A stretch of 64,000 nucleotides of DNA from Ancylobacter sonchi (GTDB lineage: Bacteria; Pseudomonadota; Alphaproteobacteria; Rhizobiales; Xanthobacteraceae), in NCBI RefSeq assembly GCF_018390695.1, contig NZ_JAHBGF010000028.1, forward strand, positions 744,001 through 808,000, given 5' to 3'. A program made the position numbers and the translations under genes. Numbering within the stretch: the first letter of the stretch is position 1; every line of letters starts with the position of its first letter. Under the pieces are notes generated by a model. It saw only the letters and a list, made by a program, of their open reading frames with translations. It did not search any database and was not told where the DNA came from. Shown piece after piece: positions 39,393-48,890 of this stretch.

Positions 39393-41647
39393 CACACTTC
39401 CGCGTGGCGGATCACGGCATATTCGCGAACCCGCTTCACCTGGTCGAGATAGCGGCCGAGGCTGCTCACCGGCATCGGGCTGGCCAGCAGATAGCCCTGC
39501 ACGTGGTGGCAGCCGACCGACTGGAGGTAACGCAGCTGCTCGCGCGTCTCCACACCTTCCGCGGTCACGGTGATGGCGAGCGCCCGGGCGAGGCGTACCA
39601 CGCAGTCGATGATGGCGGCTGCGTCGTCGGTCTGGCCGATGTTCTGGATGAAGCTGCGGTCGATCTTGATGGTGTCGACGCGGAAGCGGCGGAGATAGCC
39701 GAGCGAGGAATAACCCGAGCCGAAATCGTCGAGGGCGACGCGCACCCCCATATTGCGCAACGCCGTCAGTGAGGCGAAGGCCTCCGGCTGGTTGCCGAGC
39801 AGCAGGTTCTCGGTGATCTCGATCTCCAGCCGCTCGGCGGGAAAGCCGGTCTCCTCGAGGATCTTCCGCACCGCGCCGGCGAGGTCGCGCATGCGGAAGT
39901 CCACCGGCGAGAGATTGACCGCCACCCGCGCCGCACCCCAGTCGCCGGCCTGCTCGCAGGCGCGCCGCAGCGCCCACAGGTCGAGCTCGCTGATCAGCCC
40001 CGACTGTTCGGCGACCGGCACGAATTCTCCCGGCGAGATCAGCCCGCGCGAGGGATGGATCCAGCGCAACAGCGCCTCGAAGCCGATCACGGTGCGGCCG
40101 TCCGCCGAGAATTGCGGCTGGTAGAACAGCGTCAGCTCGTTGTCGCGCATCGCCCGCTGCAGGTCGGTCTCGATCTCGCGCCGCTGGCGGACCTCATGCT
40201 CCATGCGCGGCTCGAACCGTCGCATCACGCCGCGTCCATCCGCCTTGGCGCGGTACACCGCGATGTCAGCCAACCGGATCAGTTCGCTGGCCTCGCCGCC
40301 GTCGGCGGGTGCGACCGTAGCGCCGATCGAGCCGCCGACCACCAGGGCCTGGCCGCCGATCGAGGTCGGCCGTCGGACCGCCTCCAATATGGTGTTGCCG
40401 ATCGCCTCCACCTCGCCGGGTGTGTCGCCGACCGGCACCAGGATGACGAACTCGTCACCGCCGAACCGTGAGGCCAGCAGCCCCGGCATGGTCAGCGCCT
40501 TCAACCGCGCGCCGATCTCCGCCAGCACCACGTCGCCGACATGATGCCCGAGCGTGTCGTTGATGTCCTTGAAGCCGTCCAGATCGAGGAAGAATACCGC
40601 CAGCCGATGCCCATCCCCCTCCAGCCGCGCGAGGCGGTCGCCCAGCACGCGCATCAGCATGGCGCGATTGGCGAGACCGCACAGCGGGTCGACATAGGCA
40701 AGCCGCGAGGCATAGGCCTCGCTGGCCGCGAGGTTTCGCGTCGCCCGGCGCGCATACCAGAGCACGCCGGCTGCCGCGACCAGCAGCAACACCGTGGTCG
40801 CCATCAAGGCCGGCAGCAGGGCGTGCAGCAGTGCCGTGCCAGGGGTATCCGGCTTCCACACCAGCCACGCCGGCTGGCTCTCTCCGGCGGCGAACGGGAT
40901 CGCCACGCCATGGCGGTCGGCGGCAGGCGGCTGGAGGCTGACGGTCGGTTCGGCGATACGCAGCTCACGTGCGAGGCTGTTCAGGAAATGGTCGTCGATG
41001 AACAGAACGGTGACGGCGACCGGCGGAATCTGCTCGGGCGCGATCACCCGGCCATAGTCCGGCGTGATACTGATGGCACCGACCAGCGCCGGCCGGCCTT
41101 CCACGCGCACATAGCCGGCGCGAAAGGCCGAAGGCGCGTTGCCCTGCAGCCCGGCGGCCGCGCCGTCATTACGCCCCGACCGTCCGGCGACCGCCTTCTG
41201 GACGTCGTAGACGAAAGGCATCAGCGCGTCGCCGTCGAAGATCGCCTGCTCGCCGGCAACCTTCTCGCCATCGATCGCCGCATAGGCGACCGAGGTGTCG
41301 AGCACGATATAGGAACGGTCGTGGTGGTCCTGGTCGCGCAGCCACTTGCCGTAATTGCGGTGCACCCAGTCGACGTCGAGGAAATAAGCCGTCCGCAGTA
41401 CCGATTCGTCCCAATGCGCGAAGCTGGCGAGATCCCGTTGCAGCAGGCCGACCTTGCCTTGCAGGGCATCGGCGACGACGCCGGTCCATCGCTGGCGCGC
41501 CGAGGCATCGACCCGCTCCGCCGCCAGCAGGGCGAAGGCGCCCATGGCGACGATCGCGGCGCACACCACCAGCGCCACCGCCAGGATTGTACGGTCGCTC
41601 GCCTTTGCCGAAGCCGTGCCGGCTCCACTGTCGATCGGAATACGCAT
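39392..41647 (-). CDS. Membrane diguanylate cyclase/phosphodiesterase with CHASE4-like sensor
   Basis: A 751-residue cyclic-di-GMP enzyme. A helix near residues 19-42, a periplasmic CHASE4-like domain (FAHWDESVLRTAYFLD) and a second helix near residues 262-284 precede the catalytic part. The GGDEF domain has RFGGDEF intact and no RxxD inhibitory site. The EAL domain has FEALLRW, EITE, DDFGSGYSS, IKIDRSF and AEGVET, so it should be active. It would switch between synthesis and breakdown according to a periplasmic signal. The ATG at 41647 was preferred to an upstream TTG. It is coupled to ydcF. Confidence 0.92.
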   Translation of the reverse strand: MRIPIDSGAGTASAKASDRTILAVALVVCAAIVAMGAFALLAAERVDASARQRWTGVVADALQGKVGLLQRDLASFAHWDESVLRTAYFLDVDWVHRNYGKWLRDQDHHDRSYIVLDTSVAYAAIDGEKVAGEQAIFDGDALMPFVYDVQKAVAGRSGRNDGAAAGLQGNAPSAFRAGYVRVEGRPALVGAISITPDYGRVIAPEQIPPVAVTVLFIDDHFLNSLARELRIAEPTVSLQPPAADRHGVAIPFAAGESQPAWLVWKPDTPGTALLHALLPALMATTVLLLVAAAGVLWYARRATRNLAASEAYASRLAYVDPLCGLANRAMLMRVLGDRLARLEGDGHRLAVFFLDLDGFKDINDTLGHHVGDVVLAEIGARLKALTMPGLLASRFGGDEFVILVPVGDTPGEVEAIGNTILEAVRRPTSIGGQALVVGGSIGATVAPADGGEASELIRLADIAVYRAKADGRGVMRRFEPRMEHEVRQRREIETDLQRAMRDNELTLFYQPQFSADGRTVIGFEALLRWIHPSRGLISPGEFVPVAEQSGLISELDLWALRRACEQAGDWGAARVAVNLSPVDFRMRDLAGAVRKILEETGFPAERLEIEITENLLLGNQPEAFASLTALRNMGVRVALDDFGSGYSSLGYLRRFRVDTIKIDRSFIQNIGQTDDAAAIIDCVVRLARALAITVTAEGVETREQLRYLQSVGCHHVQGYLLASPMPVSSLGRYLDQVKRVREYAVIRHAEV

Positions 41648-41850
41648 TGCCGCCTGCCCGCTGCGATTTCCGATCAGAGGGTCCAAGCCGGCTCGCCCGA
41701 CTCCCTCATGCCATCGATCCTCATTATTCCCTGACTTAACGGGCGAAACTTAATGTGGCTTGAAAGAATGAAAGAGATCGGTCGCCCCGCCGATCACCTC
41801 GCATGTGACATCATCGCGGCAATTCGCGCAAACGTGAATCGACGGCAAAT

Positions 41851-43251
41851 TCAGAACCAGAGCGCGGCGATACCCAGAAAGGCGAAGAAACCGATCACAT
41901 CGGTGATGGTGGTCACGAAGGGGCCGGACGACACTGCCGGATCGACGCCCATCCTGTTGAGCGTCAGCGGAACAAGAATGCCGCCCAGCGCCGCGGCGAC
42001 CAGGTTGATGATCATCGCCAGGGCGATGACATAGCCGAGATCGGCGACGCCGAACCGGGCGAACACCACCGCCGCCATGATCACCGCGAAGACGACGCCG
42101 TTGAACAGCCCGACCAGCAATTCGCGGGCGATGACGCGCTTGGCATTGCTGGCGCGCAATTCGCGCGTGGCGATGGCGCGCACCGCGACCGTCATGGTCT
42201 GCGTGGCGGCATTTCCGCCCTGGCTGGCGACGATCGGCATCAACACCGCCAGTGCGACCAGCTTCTGCAATTCGTCCTCGAACAGCGAGATCACCGCCGA
42301 GGCGAGGTTGGCGGCGATGAGGTTGACCAGCAGCCAGGAAAAGCGGCTCTTGGCGATGTACCAGAAGCTGTCGGACAGCTCCTCGTCGGCGGCGACGCCG
42401 CCGAGCGCCTTCACGTCCTCGTCGGCCTCCTCCTGGATGACGTCGACGATGTCGTCGACGGTCAGCACGCCGACCAGCCGCCCGGCGCCGTCGACCACCG
42501 GCGCGGAGATGAGGTTGTAGCGCTCGAAGACACGCGCCACGTCCTCCTGGTCGTCCGTCGCCTGCACCACATGGCGGTCGGGCGTCACCACGTCGGCGAG
42601 CTTCAGCCCGCGCTTGGTGCGCAGCAGTCGGTCGAGCGGCACCGAGCCGGTCAGCCGGTAGGTGGGATCGACCACGAAAACCTCGAAGAAGGTCTCCGGC
42701 AATCCTTCCGTCTCGCCGAGATAGTCCAGCGTCTGCCCGACGGTCCAGAACGGCGGCAGCGCGATGAACTCGGTCTGCATGCGCCGGCCGGCGCTCTCTT
42801 CCGGATAGTCGAGGCTGCGCTGCAGCGCCGCGCGCTCGGTGAGCGGCAGATGGCCGAGAATCTCCTGCTTGTCGGCATCGTCGAGATCTTCGAGAATGTA
42901 GACTGCGTCGTCGGAATCGAGGTCGCGCACGCCCTCGACCACCGTCTCGGTCTCCAGTTCCTCGAGGATCTGGACGCGGACGGTCTCGTCGAGCTCGGTG
43001 AGCGCGGTGAAGTCGAAATCGGCGCCGAGCAGTTCGATCAGTTTCGGCCGGGCCGGCGCCGGCAGCGCTTCCAGCAGGCGGGCGAGATCGGTCTCGTGGA
43101 AATCGGCGACGAGGTCGCGCAGTTCGCCGCCGCGCCCCGCCTCGATGGCATTGCTTACCCGCTCGATGAAGGCGGGATCGTCGATCAGGGCGAGTTCGTC
43201 CTCGGGCTCGCGCTCGTCCGGACGAACGGCGAGATCGGTATCGTCGTTCAT
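41851..43251 (-). CDS. mgtE: Magnesium transporter MgtE
   Basis: A 466-residue magnesium channel. The acidic N domain (residues about 1-140), two CBS domains (FVVDPTYRLTGSVPLDRLL and PVVDGAGRLVGVLTVDDIVDV) and five C-terminal helices are in order. GNAATQTMT lies in the pore region. Cytoplasmic Mg2+ closes the dimeric channel by binding the N and CBS domains. The ATG at 43251 has a GGAGG site. It is monocistronic. Confidence 0.95.
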   Translation of the reverse strand: MNDDTDLAVRPDEREPEDELALIDDPAFIERVSNAIEAGRGGELRDLVADFHETDLARLLEALPAPARPKLIELLGADFDFTALTELDETVRVQILEELETETVVEGVRDLDSDDAVYILEDLDDADKQEILGHLPLTERAALQRSLDYPEESAGRRMQTEFIALPPFWTVGQTLDYLGETEGLPETFFEVFVVDPTYRLTGSVPLDRLLRTKRGLKLADVVTPDRHVVQATDDQEDVARVFERYNLISAPVVDGAGRLVGVLTVDDIVDVIQEEADEDVKALGGVAADEELSDSFWYIAKSRFSWLLVNLIAANLASAVISLFEDELQKLVALAVLMPIVASQGGNAATQTMTVAVRAIATRELRASNAKRVIARELLVGLFNGVVFAVIMAAVVFARFGVADLGYVIALAMIINLVAAALGGILVPLTLNRMGVDPAVSSGPFVTTITDVIGFFAFLGIAALWF

Positions 43252-43426
43252 GCCGACCTCCAATGTCTGCGGATCTGGATCCGATCGTGGATTCGAGGAA
43301 CGGAGCTGTTCTTATGAAGCATTGCCAGGGAAGGCAAATAGCGGCGCCAGCCTCGCGCGCCAGCCTCGGGAACGCGGCTCAGCCCACCCCGCCGCTCCCC
43401 GCCGCCTCCGGCCGGGCGCTGTCGTC

Positions 43427-43711
43427 GTGAACGCGTCGCGCGGCCTGCGCATCGTCGTTCACGGCCGGGTCCAAGGCGTCGGCTATCGCGCCTGGCTGGC
43501 GATGGAAGCAGGACGGCGCGGCCTGCGTGGCTGGGTTCGCAATCGCCGCGACGGCACGGTGGAGGCGCTGCTCCACGCCGACGAGGCGACCATGGAGGCC
43601 TTGATCGACGCCTGCCGGCGCGGACCAGCGGCCGCCTCGGTCAGCGCCATCGACCGGTTCGAGACGGATGAGGTGCCGCCGGCGAGCTTCGAGGTTCGCG
43701 CCTCGGCGTGA
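43427..43711 (+). CDS. acyP: Acylphosphatase
   Basis: A 94-residue enzyme with HGRVQGVGYRAW (catalytic Arg21) and GWVRNRRDGTVEA (catalytic Asn39). It hydrolyses carboxyl-phosphate bonds in the cytoplasm. The start is a GTG at 43427; no ATG is available. It converges with lipB and ends 5 bp away. Confidence 0.92.
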   Translation: MNASRGLRIVVHGRVQGVGYRAWLAMEAGRRGLRGWVRNRRDGTVEALLHADEATMEALIDACRRGPAAASVSAIDRFETDEVPPASFEVRASA

Positions 43712-43716
43712 ACGGC

Positions 43717-44448
43717 TCAGCTCCGGCCGGCGTCGTCCGCGACCGTCGGCCCGAACAGGGCCTCGAACTCGCGGCGCAGGGCAAGATCGACATCTTCCAT
43801 CGTCACCGGCAGGCCGAGATCGACGAGGCTGGTGACGCCGTGCTCGCGCACGCCACAGGGAACGATACCGCCGAAATGGTCGAGATCAGGATCAACGTTC
43901 AGCGCCACGCCGTGCATCGTCACCCAGCGCCGCACCCGGATGCCGAGCGCGGCGATCTTGTCCTCGTCCGAGCCGGCGCGGTCCGGCCGGCGCACCCAGA
44001 CGCCGACGCGGTCCTCGCGCCGCTCGCCGCGGACATGGAAGTTCCACAAGGTGCGAATCAGCCATTCCTCGAGCGTCGCCACGTAACGGCGGACATCCGG
44101 CGAACGCCGCTTGAGGTCGAGCATCACATAGGCCACCCGCTGGCCGGGACCGTGATAGGTGAACTGGCCGCCGCGGCCGGTTTCGTAGATCGGGAAGCGG
44201 CCGGGATCGACGAGATCCTCTGCCCGCGCGCTGGTGCCCGCCGTGTAGAGTGGGGGATGCTCCAGCAGCCACACGGTCTCCGGCGCGGTGCCGGCGGCGA
44301 TGGCCTGGGCCAGGGCGTCCATTTCGGCGAGAGCGTCGGGATAGGCGACCGGCGCATCGGCGATACGCCAGCGCACCGGCGGCGCACCGGGTGCCGGCAG
44401 CATGGTGGCGATAAGCTCGTCGCGGGCGGGTGGTACGGTATGTTCCAT
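43717..44448 (-). CDS. lipB: Octanoyltransferase LipB
   Basis: A 243-residue enzyme. [19 protein letters not shown] carries the substrate loop; [24 protein letters not shown] carries the catalytic lysine and [15 protein letters not shown] the acyl-accepting cysteine. It transfers octanoyl groups from ACP to lipoyl domains of 2-oxoacid dehydrogenases and the glycine cleavage system. The ATG at 44448 gives the usual length. No strong ribosome site is seen. An open frame runs on upstream through the antisense of the tRNA gene but has no LipB similarity. Confidence 0.94.
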   Translation of the reverse strand: MEHTVPPARDELIATMLPAPGAPPVRWRIADAPVAYPDALAEMDALAQAIAAGTAPETVWLLEHPPLYTAGTSARAEDLVDPGRFPIYETGRGGQFTYHGPGQRVAYVMLDLKRRSPDVRRYVATLEEWLIRTLWNFHVRGERREDRVGVWVRRPDRAGSDEDKIAALGIRVRRWVTMHGVALNVDPDLDHFGGIVPCGVREHGVTSLVDLGLPVTMEDVDLALRREFEALFGPTVADDAGRS

Positions 44449-44606
44449 GACGACCAGATAGTGATCGGGAAGGCATCTGTCTCTAGGAGCGACCCCTGCG
44501 GTGAACAAGCCTGTCCACAGCTGCGCGCGGCCCTTGTGAAGCCGGAACCGATCTGTTAGACGATGCCGCGCCGCGGAGCCAGCCAATGGTTCGGCTTCCG
44601 GTGGTT

Positions 44607-44691
44607 GCGGTCGTGGCGGAATTGGTAGACGCGCTGCCTTGAGGTGGCAGTGGGTAACACCGTGGAGGTTCGAGTCCTCTCGACCGCACCA
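44607..44691 (+). tRNA. tRNA-Leu (anticodon GAG)
   Basis: An 85-nt class II tRNA with encoded CCA. The 7-bp acceptor stem is GCGGTCG paired with CGACCGC. The anticodon arm CTGCC-TTGAGGT-GGCAG reads GAG. A long variable arm (TGGGTAACACCGT) and the T arm GGTTCGAGTCC follow. A run of six T right after the CCA may terminate it. A damaged integrase gene lies just downstream, so the 3' end of this tRNA was probably used as an attachment site. Confidence 0.96.
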
Positions 44692-44717
44692 TTTTTTCTG
44701 ATTTGGTGCTGATTTCG

Positions 44718-45150
44718 TTAGCCTTTCTCTCCATTTTCCCGCACCGGAAGCGATGGTGCGGGAAGAGATGTTCCAGCATTGTTCGCCAGCAAGTGCATCG
44801 TGTCCTTCGCAAGGCGCTGCCGATCGGCCTTCCGCGTGTAGAGCGAGGCCATCGTGCCCCGGTCCAGCCAAAAATGCTTCTAGCTGCGCCACCGTCGCGC
44901 CGGCATTTGCTGGGCGTCTGGCTGCTATCTTTTGGACACCGTGCGCCGACTTCGGCACACCCGCGGCCCGAGCCGCCGCGGCGAACTCATTGCCAAATGC
45001 TTCCTTGGTGAGAGGCCGGCCGTTGGCGCCGGCGATGAATGTCAGATCACCACAGGAACCGGCATCGAGTGTGGTCTGGAGCACCGCCAGAATCGGCAGC
45101 ATTACCTCGATTGTTCCGTCGCCCTTTTCCGCCTTGAGAGCGGCAGCACC
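44718..45150 (-). pseudogene. Tyrosine-recombinase (integrase) C-terminal remnant
   Basis: Read on the minus strand, similarity to the C-terminal half of Rhizobiales phage-type integrases runs from [22 protein letters not shown] through [20 protein letters not shown] and AHGVQKIAA to a normal end ([25 protein letters not shown], then GEKG and TAA). The conserved IFGWTG segment is broken by two one-base losses near 44870 and 44855, which put the last part in a different frame. The N-terminal half is absent. HGVQKIAA replaces HGVRKIAA, so the arginine of the active site is also lost. It is not functional. Confidence 0.85.
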
Positions 45151-45457
45151 CTGACGAACGCGCCGCCGCCCGGGCCCGCCGCATCAGCACGCCTCAGCCT
45201 GGTGCCGGGCGGCACGGTGAGACGCCCCCGATACCGAATGCCGAGCAGCCGTCGCATCTAAGAGACCGTGATGTCATGTCGTCATCGACAGGATGGAGCC
45301 AGCCATCGTCGGCTTAGCCGAGGAGAGCGGCCTGATCGTGTTCATGCGTCATGCCGTCAGCGAGAGAACCAGTCCCCGGCTCACGCGAAGCACACCTCTC
45401 ACCGACCTCATAGCGGCAAGACAGCTCCAATTTATTTTCTACTATCATGGATTTAAG
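45151..45457. other. Gene-free stretch between the integrase remnant and tRNA-Lys
   Basis: No credible gene, repeat or terminator. Frames here are short and resemble nothing known. Composition changes from GC-rich near 45170 to AT-rich near 45430. It is probably residue of the same former island as the integrase. Confidence 0.6.
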
Positions 45458-45533
45458 TGGTGAGCCCGTCGGGATTCGAACCCGAGACCCCATGATTAAA
45501 AGTCACGTGCTCTACCGGCTGAGCTACGGGCTC
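45458..45533 (-). tRNA. tRNA-Lys (anticodon TTT)
   Basis: A 76-nt tRNA with encoded CCA. The acceptor stem is GAGCCCG with CGGGCTC and the discriminator base is A. The D arm is GCTC-AGCCGGTA-GAGC. The anticodon arm CGTGA-CTTTTAA-TCATG reads TTT, and the T arm is TCGGGTTCGAATCCCGA. It is on the minus strand, facing the integrase scar. Confidence 0.96.
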
Positions 45534-45633
45534 CCACGGGACGGGGCTTAAGGGTTTCGAAGTCGGATGGCAAGAAGCACCGACACCTTACCCTTTGTCG
45601 TCGACACACTCCTGACAGGAGCCGCCCTTTCGA

Positions 45634-45647
45634 TTGCATTTCTGCAA
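45634..45647. promoter_or_regulatory. Palindrome upstream of wrbA
   Basis: TTGCA-TTTC-TGCAA is a perfect 5-bp inverted repeat with a 4-bp spacer, 110 bp before the wrbA ATG. It could be an operator for a regulator, perhaps responding to redox stress, but no family can be assigned. Confidence 0.3.
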
Positions 45648-45756
45648 GGCCACCCTGTCAATCATCGCGCTTCCGGTGCACCGTCCGAGCCGCTAGCTTC
45701 CTGCCAACACCTCAGCCGGGCTGCCGGCCACGCCAGGATGCAAGGAGCATACGCAG

Positions 45757-46356
45757 ATGGCAAAGGTTCTCGTTCTCTATTATTCGACCTATGGCCACAT
45801 CGAGACGATGGCCGAAGCCGTCGCCGAAGGCGCCCGCGAGGCCGGCGCCGATGTCGTGGTGAAGCGCGTTCCCGAGACGGTGCCGGAAGAGATCGCCAGG
45901 GCGAACCACTTCAAGCTCGACCAGAAGGCGCCCATCGCCACCGTCGACGAGCTGAAGGATTACGATGCGATCATCTTCGGCTCCGGCACCCGCTTCGGCA
46001 CCGTCGCCTCCCAGATGCGCGCCTTCATCGACCAGACCGGCGGCCTGTGGTTCACCGGCGGCCTCGTCGGCAAGGTCGGCTCGGTGTTCACCTCCTCGGC
46101 AACCCAGCACGGCGGCCAGGAATCCACCATCCTTGGCTTCGTACCGACCCTGCTGCATCACGGCATGGTTGTTGTCGGCCTGCCCTATGCCTTCCAGGGC
46201 CAGATGGGCCTGGACGAGATCAAGGGCGGCTCGCCCTATGGTGCCTCCACCATCACTGACGGCGACGGCTCGCGTCAGCCGTCCAAGGTGGAGCTCGACG
46301 CTGCCCGTTACCAGGGCAAGCACGTCGCCACCATCGCCGGCAAGCTGCACGGCTGA
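45757..46356 (+). CDS. wrbA: NAD(P)H:quinone oxidoreductase WrbA
   Basis: A 199-residue flavodoxin-like protein: [15 protein letters not shown] binds FMN phosphate, [23 protein letters not shown] and [14 protein letters not shown] are the WrbA signatures. It reduces quinones by two electrons and protects from oxidative stress; it acts as a cytoplasmic tetramer. The ATG at 45757 has an AAGGAG site about 10 bp upstream. A rho-independent terminator follows, so it is monocistronic. Confidence 0.95.
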   Translation: MAKVLVLYYSTYGHIETMAEAVAEGAREAGADVVVKRVPETVPEEIARANHFKLDQKAPIATVDELKDYDAIIFGSGTRFGTVASQMRAFIDQTGGLWFTGGLVGKVGSVFTSSATQHGGQESTILGFVPTLLHHGMVVVGLPYAFQGQMGLDEIKGGSPYGASTITDGDGSRQPSKVELDAARYQGKHVATIAGKLHG

Positions 46357-46379
46357 GCGAACGACATTCCGAAGCAAGA

Positions 46380-46408
46380 ACGGCCGGACCCGCAGGTCCG
46401 GCCGTTTT
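46380..46408 (+). terminator. Rho-independent terminator of wrbA
   Basis: CGGCCGGACC-CGCA-GGTCCGGCCG is a perfect 10-bp stem followed by TTTT, 24 bp after the wrbA stop. It may also stop transcription arriving from tgt, although the T tract on that side is poor. Confidence 0.88.
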
Positions 46409-46504
46409 CGTTCCAGTGTCGTCGTCCCGGCCGGAGGCAAAGCCCGAGAGCCTGGATCGCATCGCCGGGGACATCCGGGATGACGCGAGGAGCGGCGCAG
46501 GCCG

Positions 46505-47641
46505 TCAGCCACGCGCGGGAATGTCGCCCCTCGCCCAGCCTTCCTTCACCTCGGCCTTGAACGCCTCGAAGCGCCCCTCCGCAATGGCGGCGCGGATGCC
46601 CTGCATCAGGCTCTGGTAATAGGCGAGGTTCACCCAGGTGAGCAGCATCGAGCCCAGCATCTCGTCGCAGCGGATGAGGTGGTGGAGATAGGCGCGCGAA
46701 TAATCCCGCGCCGCCGGACAGTCGCTCGTCTCGTCCAGCGGACGCGGGTCGTCGGCATGGCGGGCGTTCTTCAGATTGATCTTGCCGAAGCGGGTGAAGG
46801 CCTGCGCATGGCGGCCGGCACGCGTCGGCATCACGCAGTCGAACATGTCGACGCCGCGGCCCACCGCCTCGATGATGTCGTCCGGCGTGCCGACCCCCAT
46901 CAGATAGCGCGGCTTGTCCTGTGGCAGGATTGCATTCACCACCTCGATCATGCCCAGCATCACATGCTGCGGCTCGCCGACCGCGAGGCCGCCGATCGAA
47001 TAGCCGGGGAAGCCGATATCGACGAGGCCACGCGCCGATTCCTCACGCAGCACCGGCACGTCGCCGCCCTGCACGATACCGAACAACGCCCGACCGGGAG
47101 GCTGGGCCTCGAAGGCGCGCTTCGAGCGCTCCGCCCAACGCAGCGACAACCGCAGCGCCCTCGCCACGTCTTCGGGCGGCGACGGCAGCTTCACGCATTC
47201 GTCGAGCTGCATCTGGATGTCCGAGCCGAGCAGGCCCTGGATCTCCACCGAGCGCTCCGGCGACATCTCGTGATAGGCGCCGTCGATATGCGAGCGGAAG
47301 GTGACGCCCTTCTCGGTCAGCTTGCGCAGGCCCGCCAGCGACATCACCTGGAACCCGCCGGAATCGGTCAGGATCGGATGCGGCCAGCGCATGAATTTGT
47401 GCAATCCGCCCAGCTCGGCAATCCGCTCGGCCGAGGGGCGCAGCATCAGATGATAGGTATTGCCGAGCAGAATGTCGGCGCCAAGCTCCCGCACTTGTTC
47501 GGGGTACATCGCCTTCACCGTGGCGGCGGTGCCGACCGGCATGAAGGCGGGCGTGCGCACCACCCCGCGCGGCGTGATCACCTCGCCGAGGCGGGCACTG
47601 CCGTCACGGCCGAGCGGGCGATAGGAGAAGGCTTCGGTCAT
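46505..47641 (-). CDS. tgt: Queuine/preQ1 tRNA-ribosyltransferase with degenerate zinc site
   Basis: A 378-residue tRNA-guanine transglycosylase. Catalytic aspartates are in ILTDSGGFQ and [20 protein letters not shown] and GLAVGEP line the base pocket. It exchanges guanine-34 for preQ1 in GUN-anticodon tRNAs. The structural zinc site of canonical Tgt (CxCxxC...H) is largely missing: [11 protein letters not shown] keeps one of three cysteines and TWVNLAYY has valine where histidine is expected. The gene follows queA with a 4-bp overlap. Function is still likely because the rest is intact. Confidence 0.93.
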   Translation of the reverse strand: MTEAFSYRPLGRDGSARLGEVITPRGVVRTPAFMPVGTAATVKAMYPEQVRELGADILLGNTYHLMLRPSAERIAELGGLHKFMRWPHPILTDSGGFQVMSLAGLRKLTEKGVTFRSHIDGAYHEMSPERSVEIQGLLGSDIQMQLDECVKLPSPPEDVARALRLSLRWAERSKRAFEAQPPGRALFGIVQGGDVPVLREESARGLVDIGFPGYSIGGLAVGEPQHVMLGMIEVVNAILPQDKPRYLMGVGTPDDIIEAVGRGVDMFDCVMPTRAGRHAQAFTRFGKINLKNARHADDPRPLDETSDCPAARDYSRAYLHHLIRCDEMLGSMLLTWVNLAYYQSLMQGIRAAIAEGRFEAFKAEVKEGWARGDIPARG

Positions 47642-48714
47642 CGGGATCTTTCGGGAAACAGCAGGCAGGCGTCGCCATAGGAATAGAAGCGGTAGCCGGT
47701 GTCGATGGCGTGGGCATAGGCGCGCTTCTGCGCCTCGTGGCCAACCAGCGCCGCAACCAGCATGACGAGGGTCGAGCGCGGCAGGTGGAAGTTGGTCATC
47801 ATCGCGTCGATGAAGCGGAAGCGGTAGCCGGGCGTGATGAAGATGTCGGTCTCACCCTGCCAGGCCTCCAGCCGGCCCGAGGCGGAAGCGCTCTCGATCA
47901 GCCGCGTCGCCGTCGAGCCGACAGTGACGACACGGCCGCCCCGCCGTTTCACCGCGTTGAGCGCCTCGGCGGTCTCCTGCGAGACCTCGCCCCATTCGGC
48001 ATGCATGCGATGGCCCGTCGTGTCCTCGGCCTTGACCGGCAGGAAGGTGCCGGCGCCGACATGCAGCGTCACGCGATGCACCTCGACATCTCGCGCCGTC
48101 AGACGGTCGACCAGCGCCGAGGTGAAATGCAGGCCGGCGGTCGGTGCCGCGACCGATCCCTCGGCATTGGCGAACATGGTCTGGTAATCGGCACGATCCT
48201 GCGCGTCCTCGGCCCGGCGCGCGGCGATGTAGGGCGGCAGCGGCATATGGCCGACCCGCGCCACCGCCTCGTCGAGCGCCGCGCCGGCAACAGCGAAGCG
48301 CAAGGCGATCTCGCCGCCCTCGCCTTTCGCGGCGATCTCGGCATCGAGCGTCGCCGCGCCGTCCTCGGAGCGGAACGTCACGACATCGCCGACCGCGAGC
48401 CGCTTTCCCGGCCGCGCCAGCGCCAGCCAGCTATCGGGAGCCAGCCGCTTGTGCAGCATCGCCTCGACCCGCACATCGGAACCGCCAGCGCGGCTGCGAA
48501 TGCCGTCGAGGCGGGCGGGCAGCACGCGGGTATCGTTGACGACGAGCGCGTCGCCAGGCGCCAGCAGGTCGGGGAGATCACCGACATGCCGGTCATCGAG
48601 CTCCGGCGCGCTCCCCGGGCGCACCACCAGCAGCCGCGCCGCCTCGCGCGGCTCCACCGGGCGCAGCGCGATGCGCTCGGGCGGCAAATCGAAATCGAAG
48701 AGGTCGACACGCAT
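47638..48714 (-). CDS. queA: S-adenosylmethionine:tRNA ribosyltransferase-isomerase QueA
   Basis: A 358-residue enzyme with family landmarks [46 protein letters not shown] and [17 protein letters not shown]. It adds the epoxycyclopentane from SAM to preQ1-tRNA to give epoxyqueuosine, the step after Tgt. The ATG at 48714 is the family start. It overlaps tgt by 4 bp, so both are translated together. A large inverted repeat separates it from the upstream cyclophilin gene. Confidence 0.95.
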   Translation of the reverse strand: MRVDLFDFDLPPERIALRPVEPREAARLLVVRPGSAPELDDRHVGDLPDLLAPGDALVVNDTRVLPARLDGIRSRAGGSDVRVEAMLHKRLAPDSWLALARPGKRLAVGDVVTFRSEDGAATLDAEIAAKGEGGEIALRFAVAGAALDEAVARVGHMPLPPYIAARRAEDAQDRADYQTMFANAEGSVAAPTAGLHFTSALVDRLTARDVEVHRVTLHVGAGTFLPVKAEDTTGHRMHAEWGEVSQETAEALNAVKRRGGRVVTVGSTATRLIESASASGRLEAWQGETDIFITPGYRFRFIDAMMTNFHLPRSTLVMLVAALVGHEAQKRAYAHAIDTGYRFYSYGDACLLFPERSR

Positions 48715-48789
48715 GATCGGTTCGATGCCGAGGCCGACGGCCGGATCGATCCCGTCCGGGCGGCCAATAAAGAGACGAACATAATGCAA

Positions 48790-48837
48790 GCGGCGTCCCG
48801 GCGGCCGGATGTGGTCATCCGAAGGCCGGGACGCCGC
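48790..48837. terminator. Long hairpin between ppiB and queA
   Basis: GCGGCGTCCCGGC (48790-48802) pairs perfectly with its inverted copy at 48825-48837, and inner bases GGCCGGATG/CATCCGAAGGCC extend it. There is no T run, so it may be an attenuator, RNA-stability element or factor-assisted terminator rather than a simple terminator. Confidence 0.55.
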
Positions 48838-48890
48838 TCAGCGAAAGCGTTGCCGGACGGTTCACCACCGCCCGGCGGAGCTTCGGACGA

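Noticed and set aside
43717-45102. A single long minus-strand frame joining lipB, the antisense of tRNA-Leu and the integrase tail
   Set aside because: The similarity falls into two unrelated parts, lipB and a broken integrase, with a tRNA gene between them. It is a chance read-through, not a fusion.
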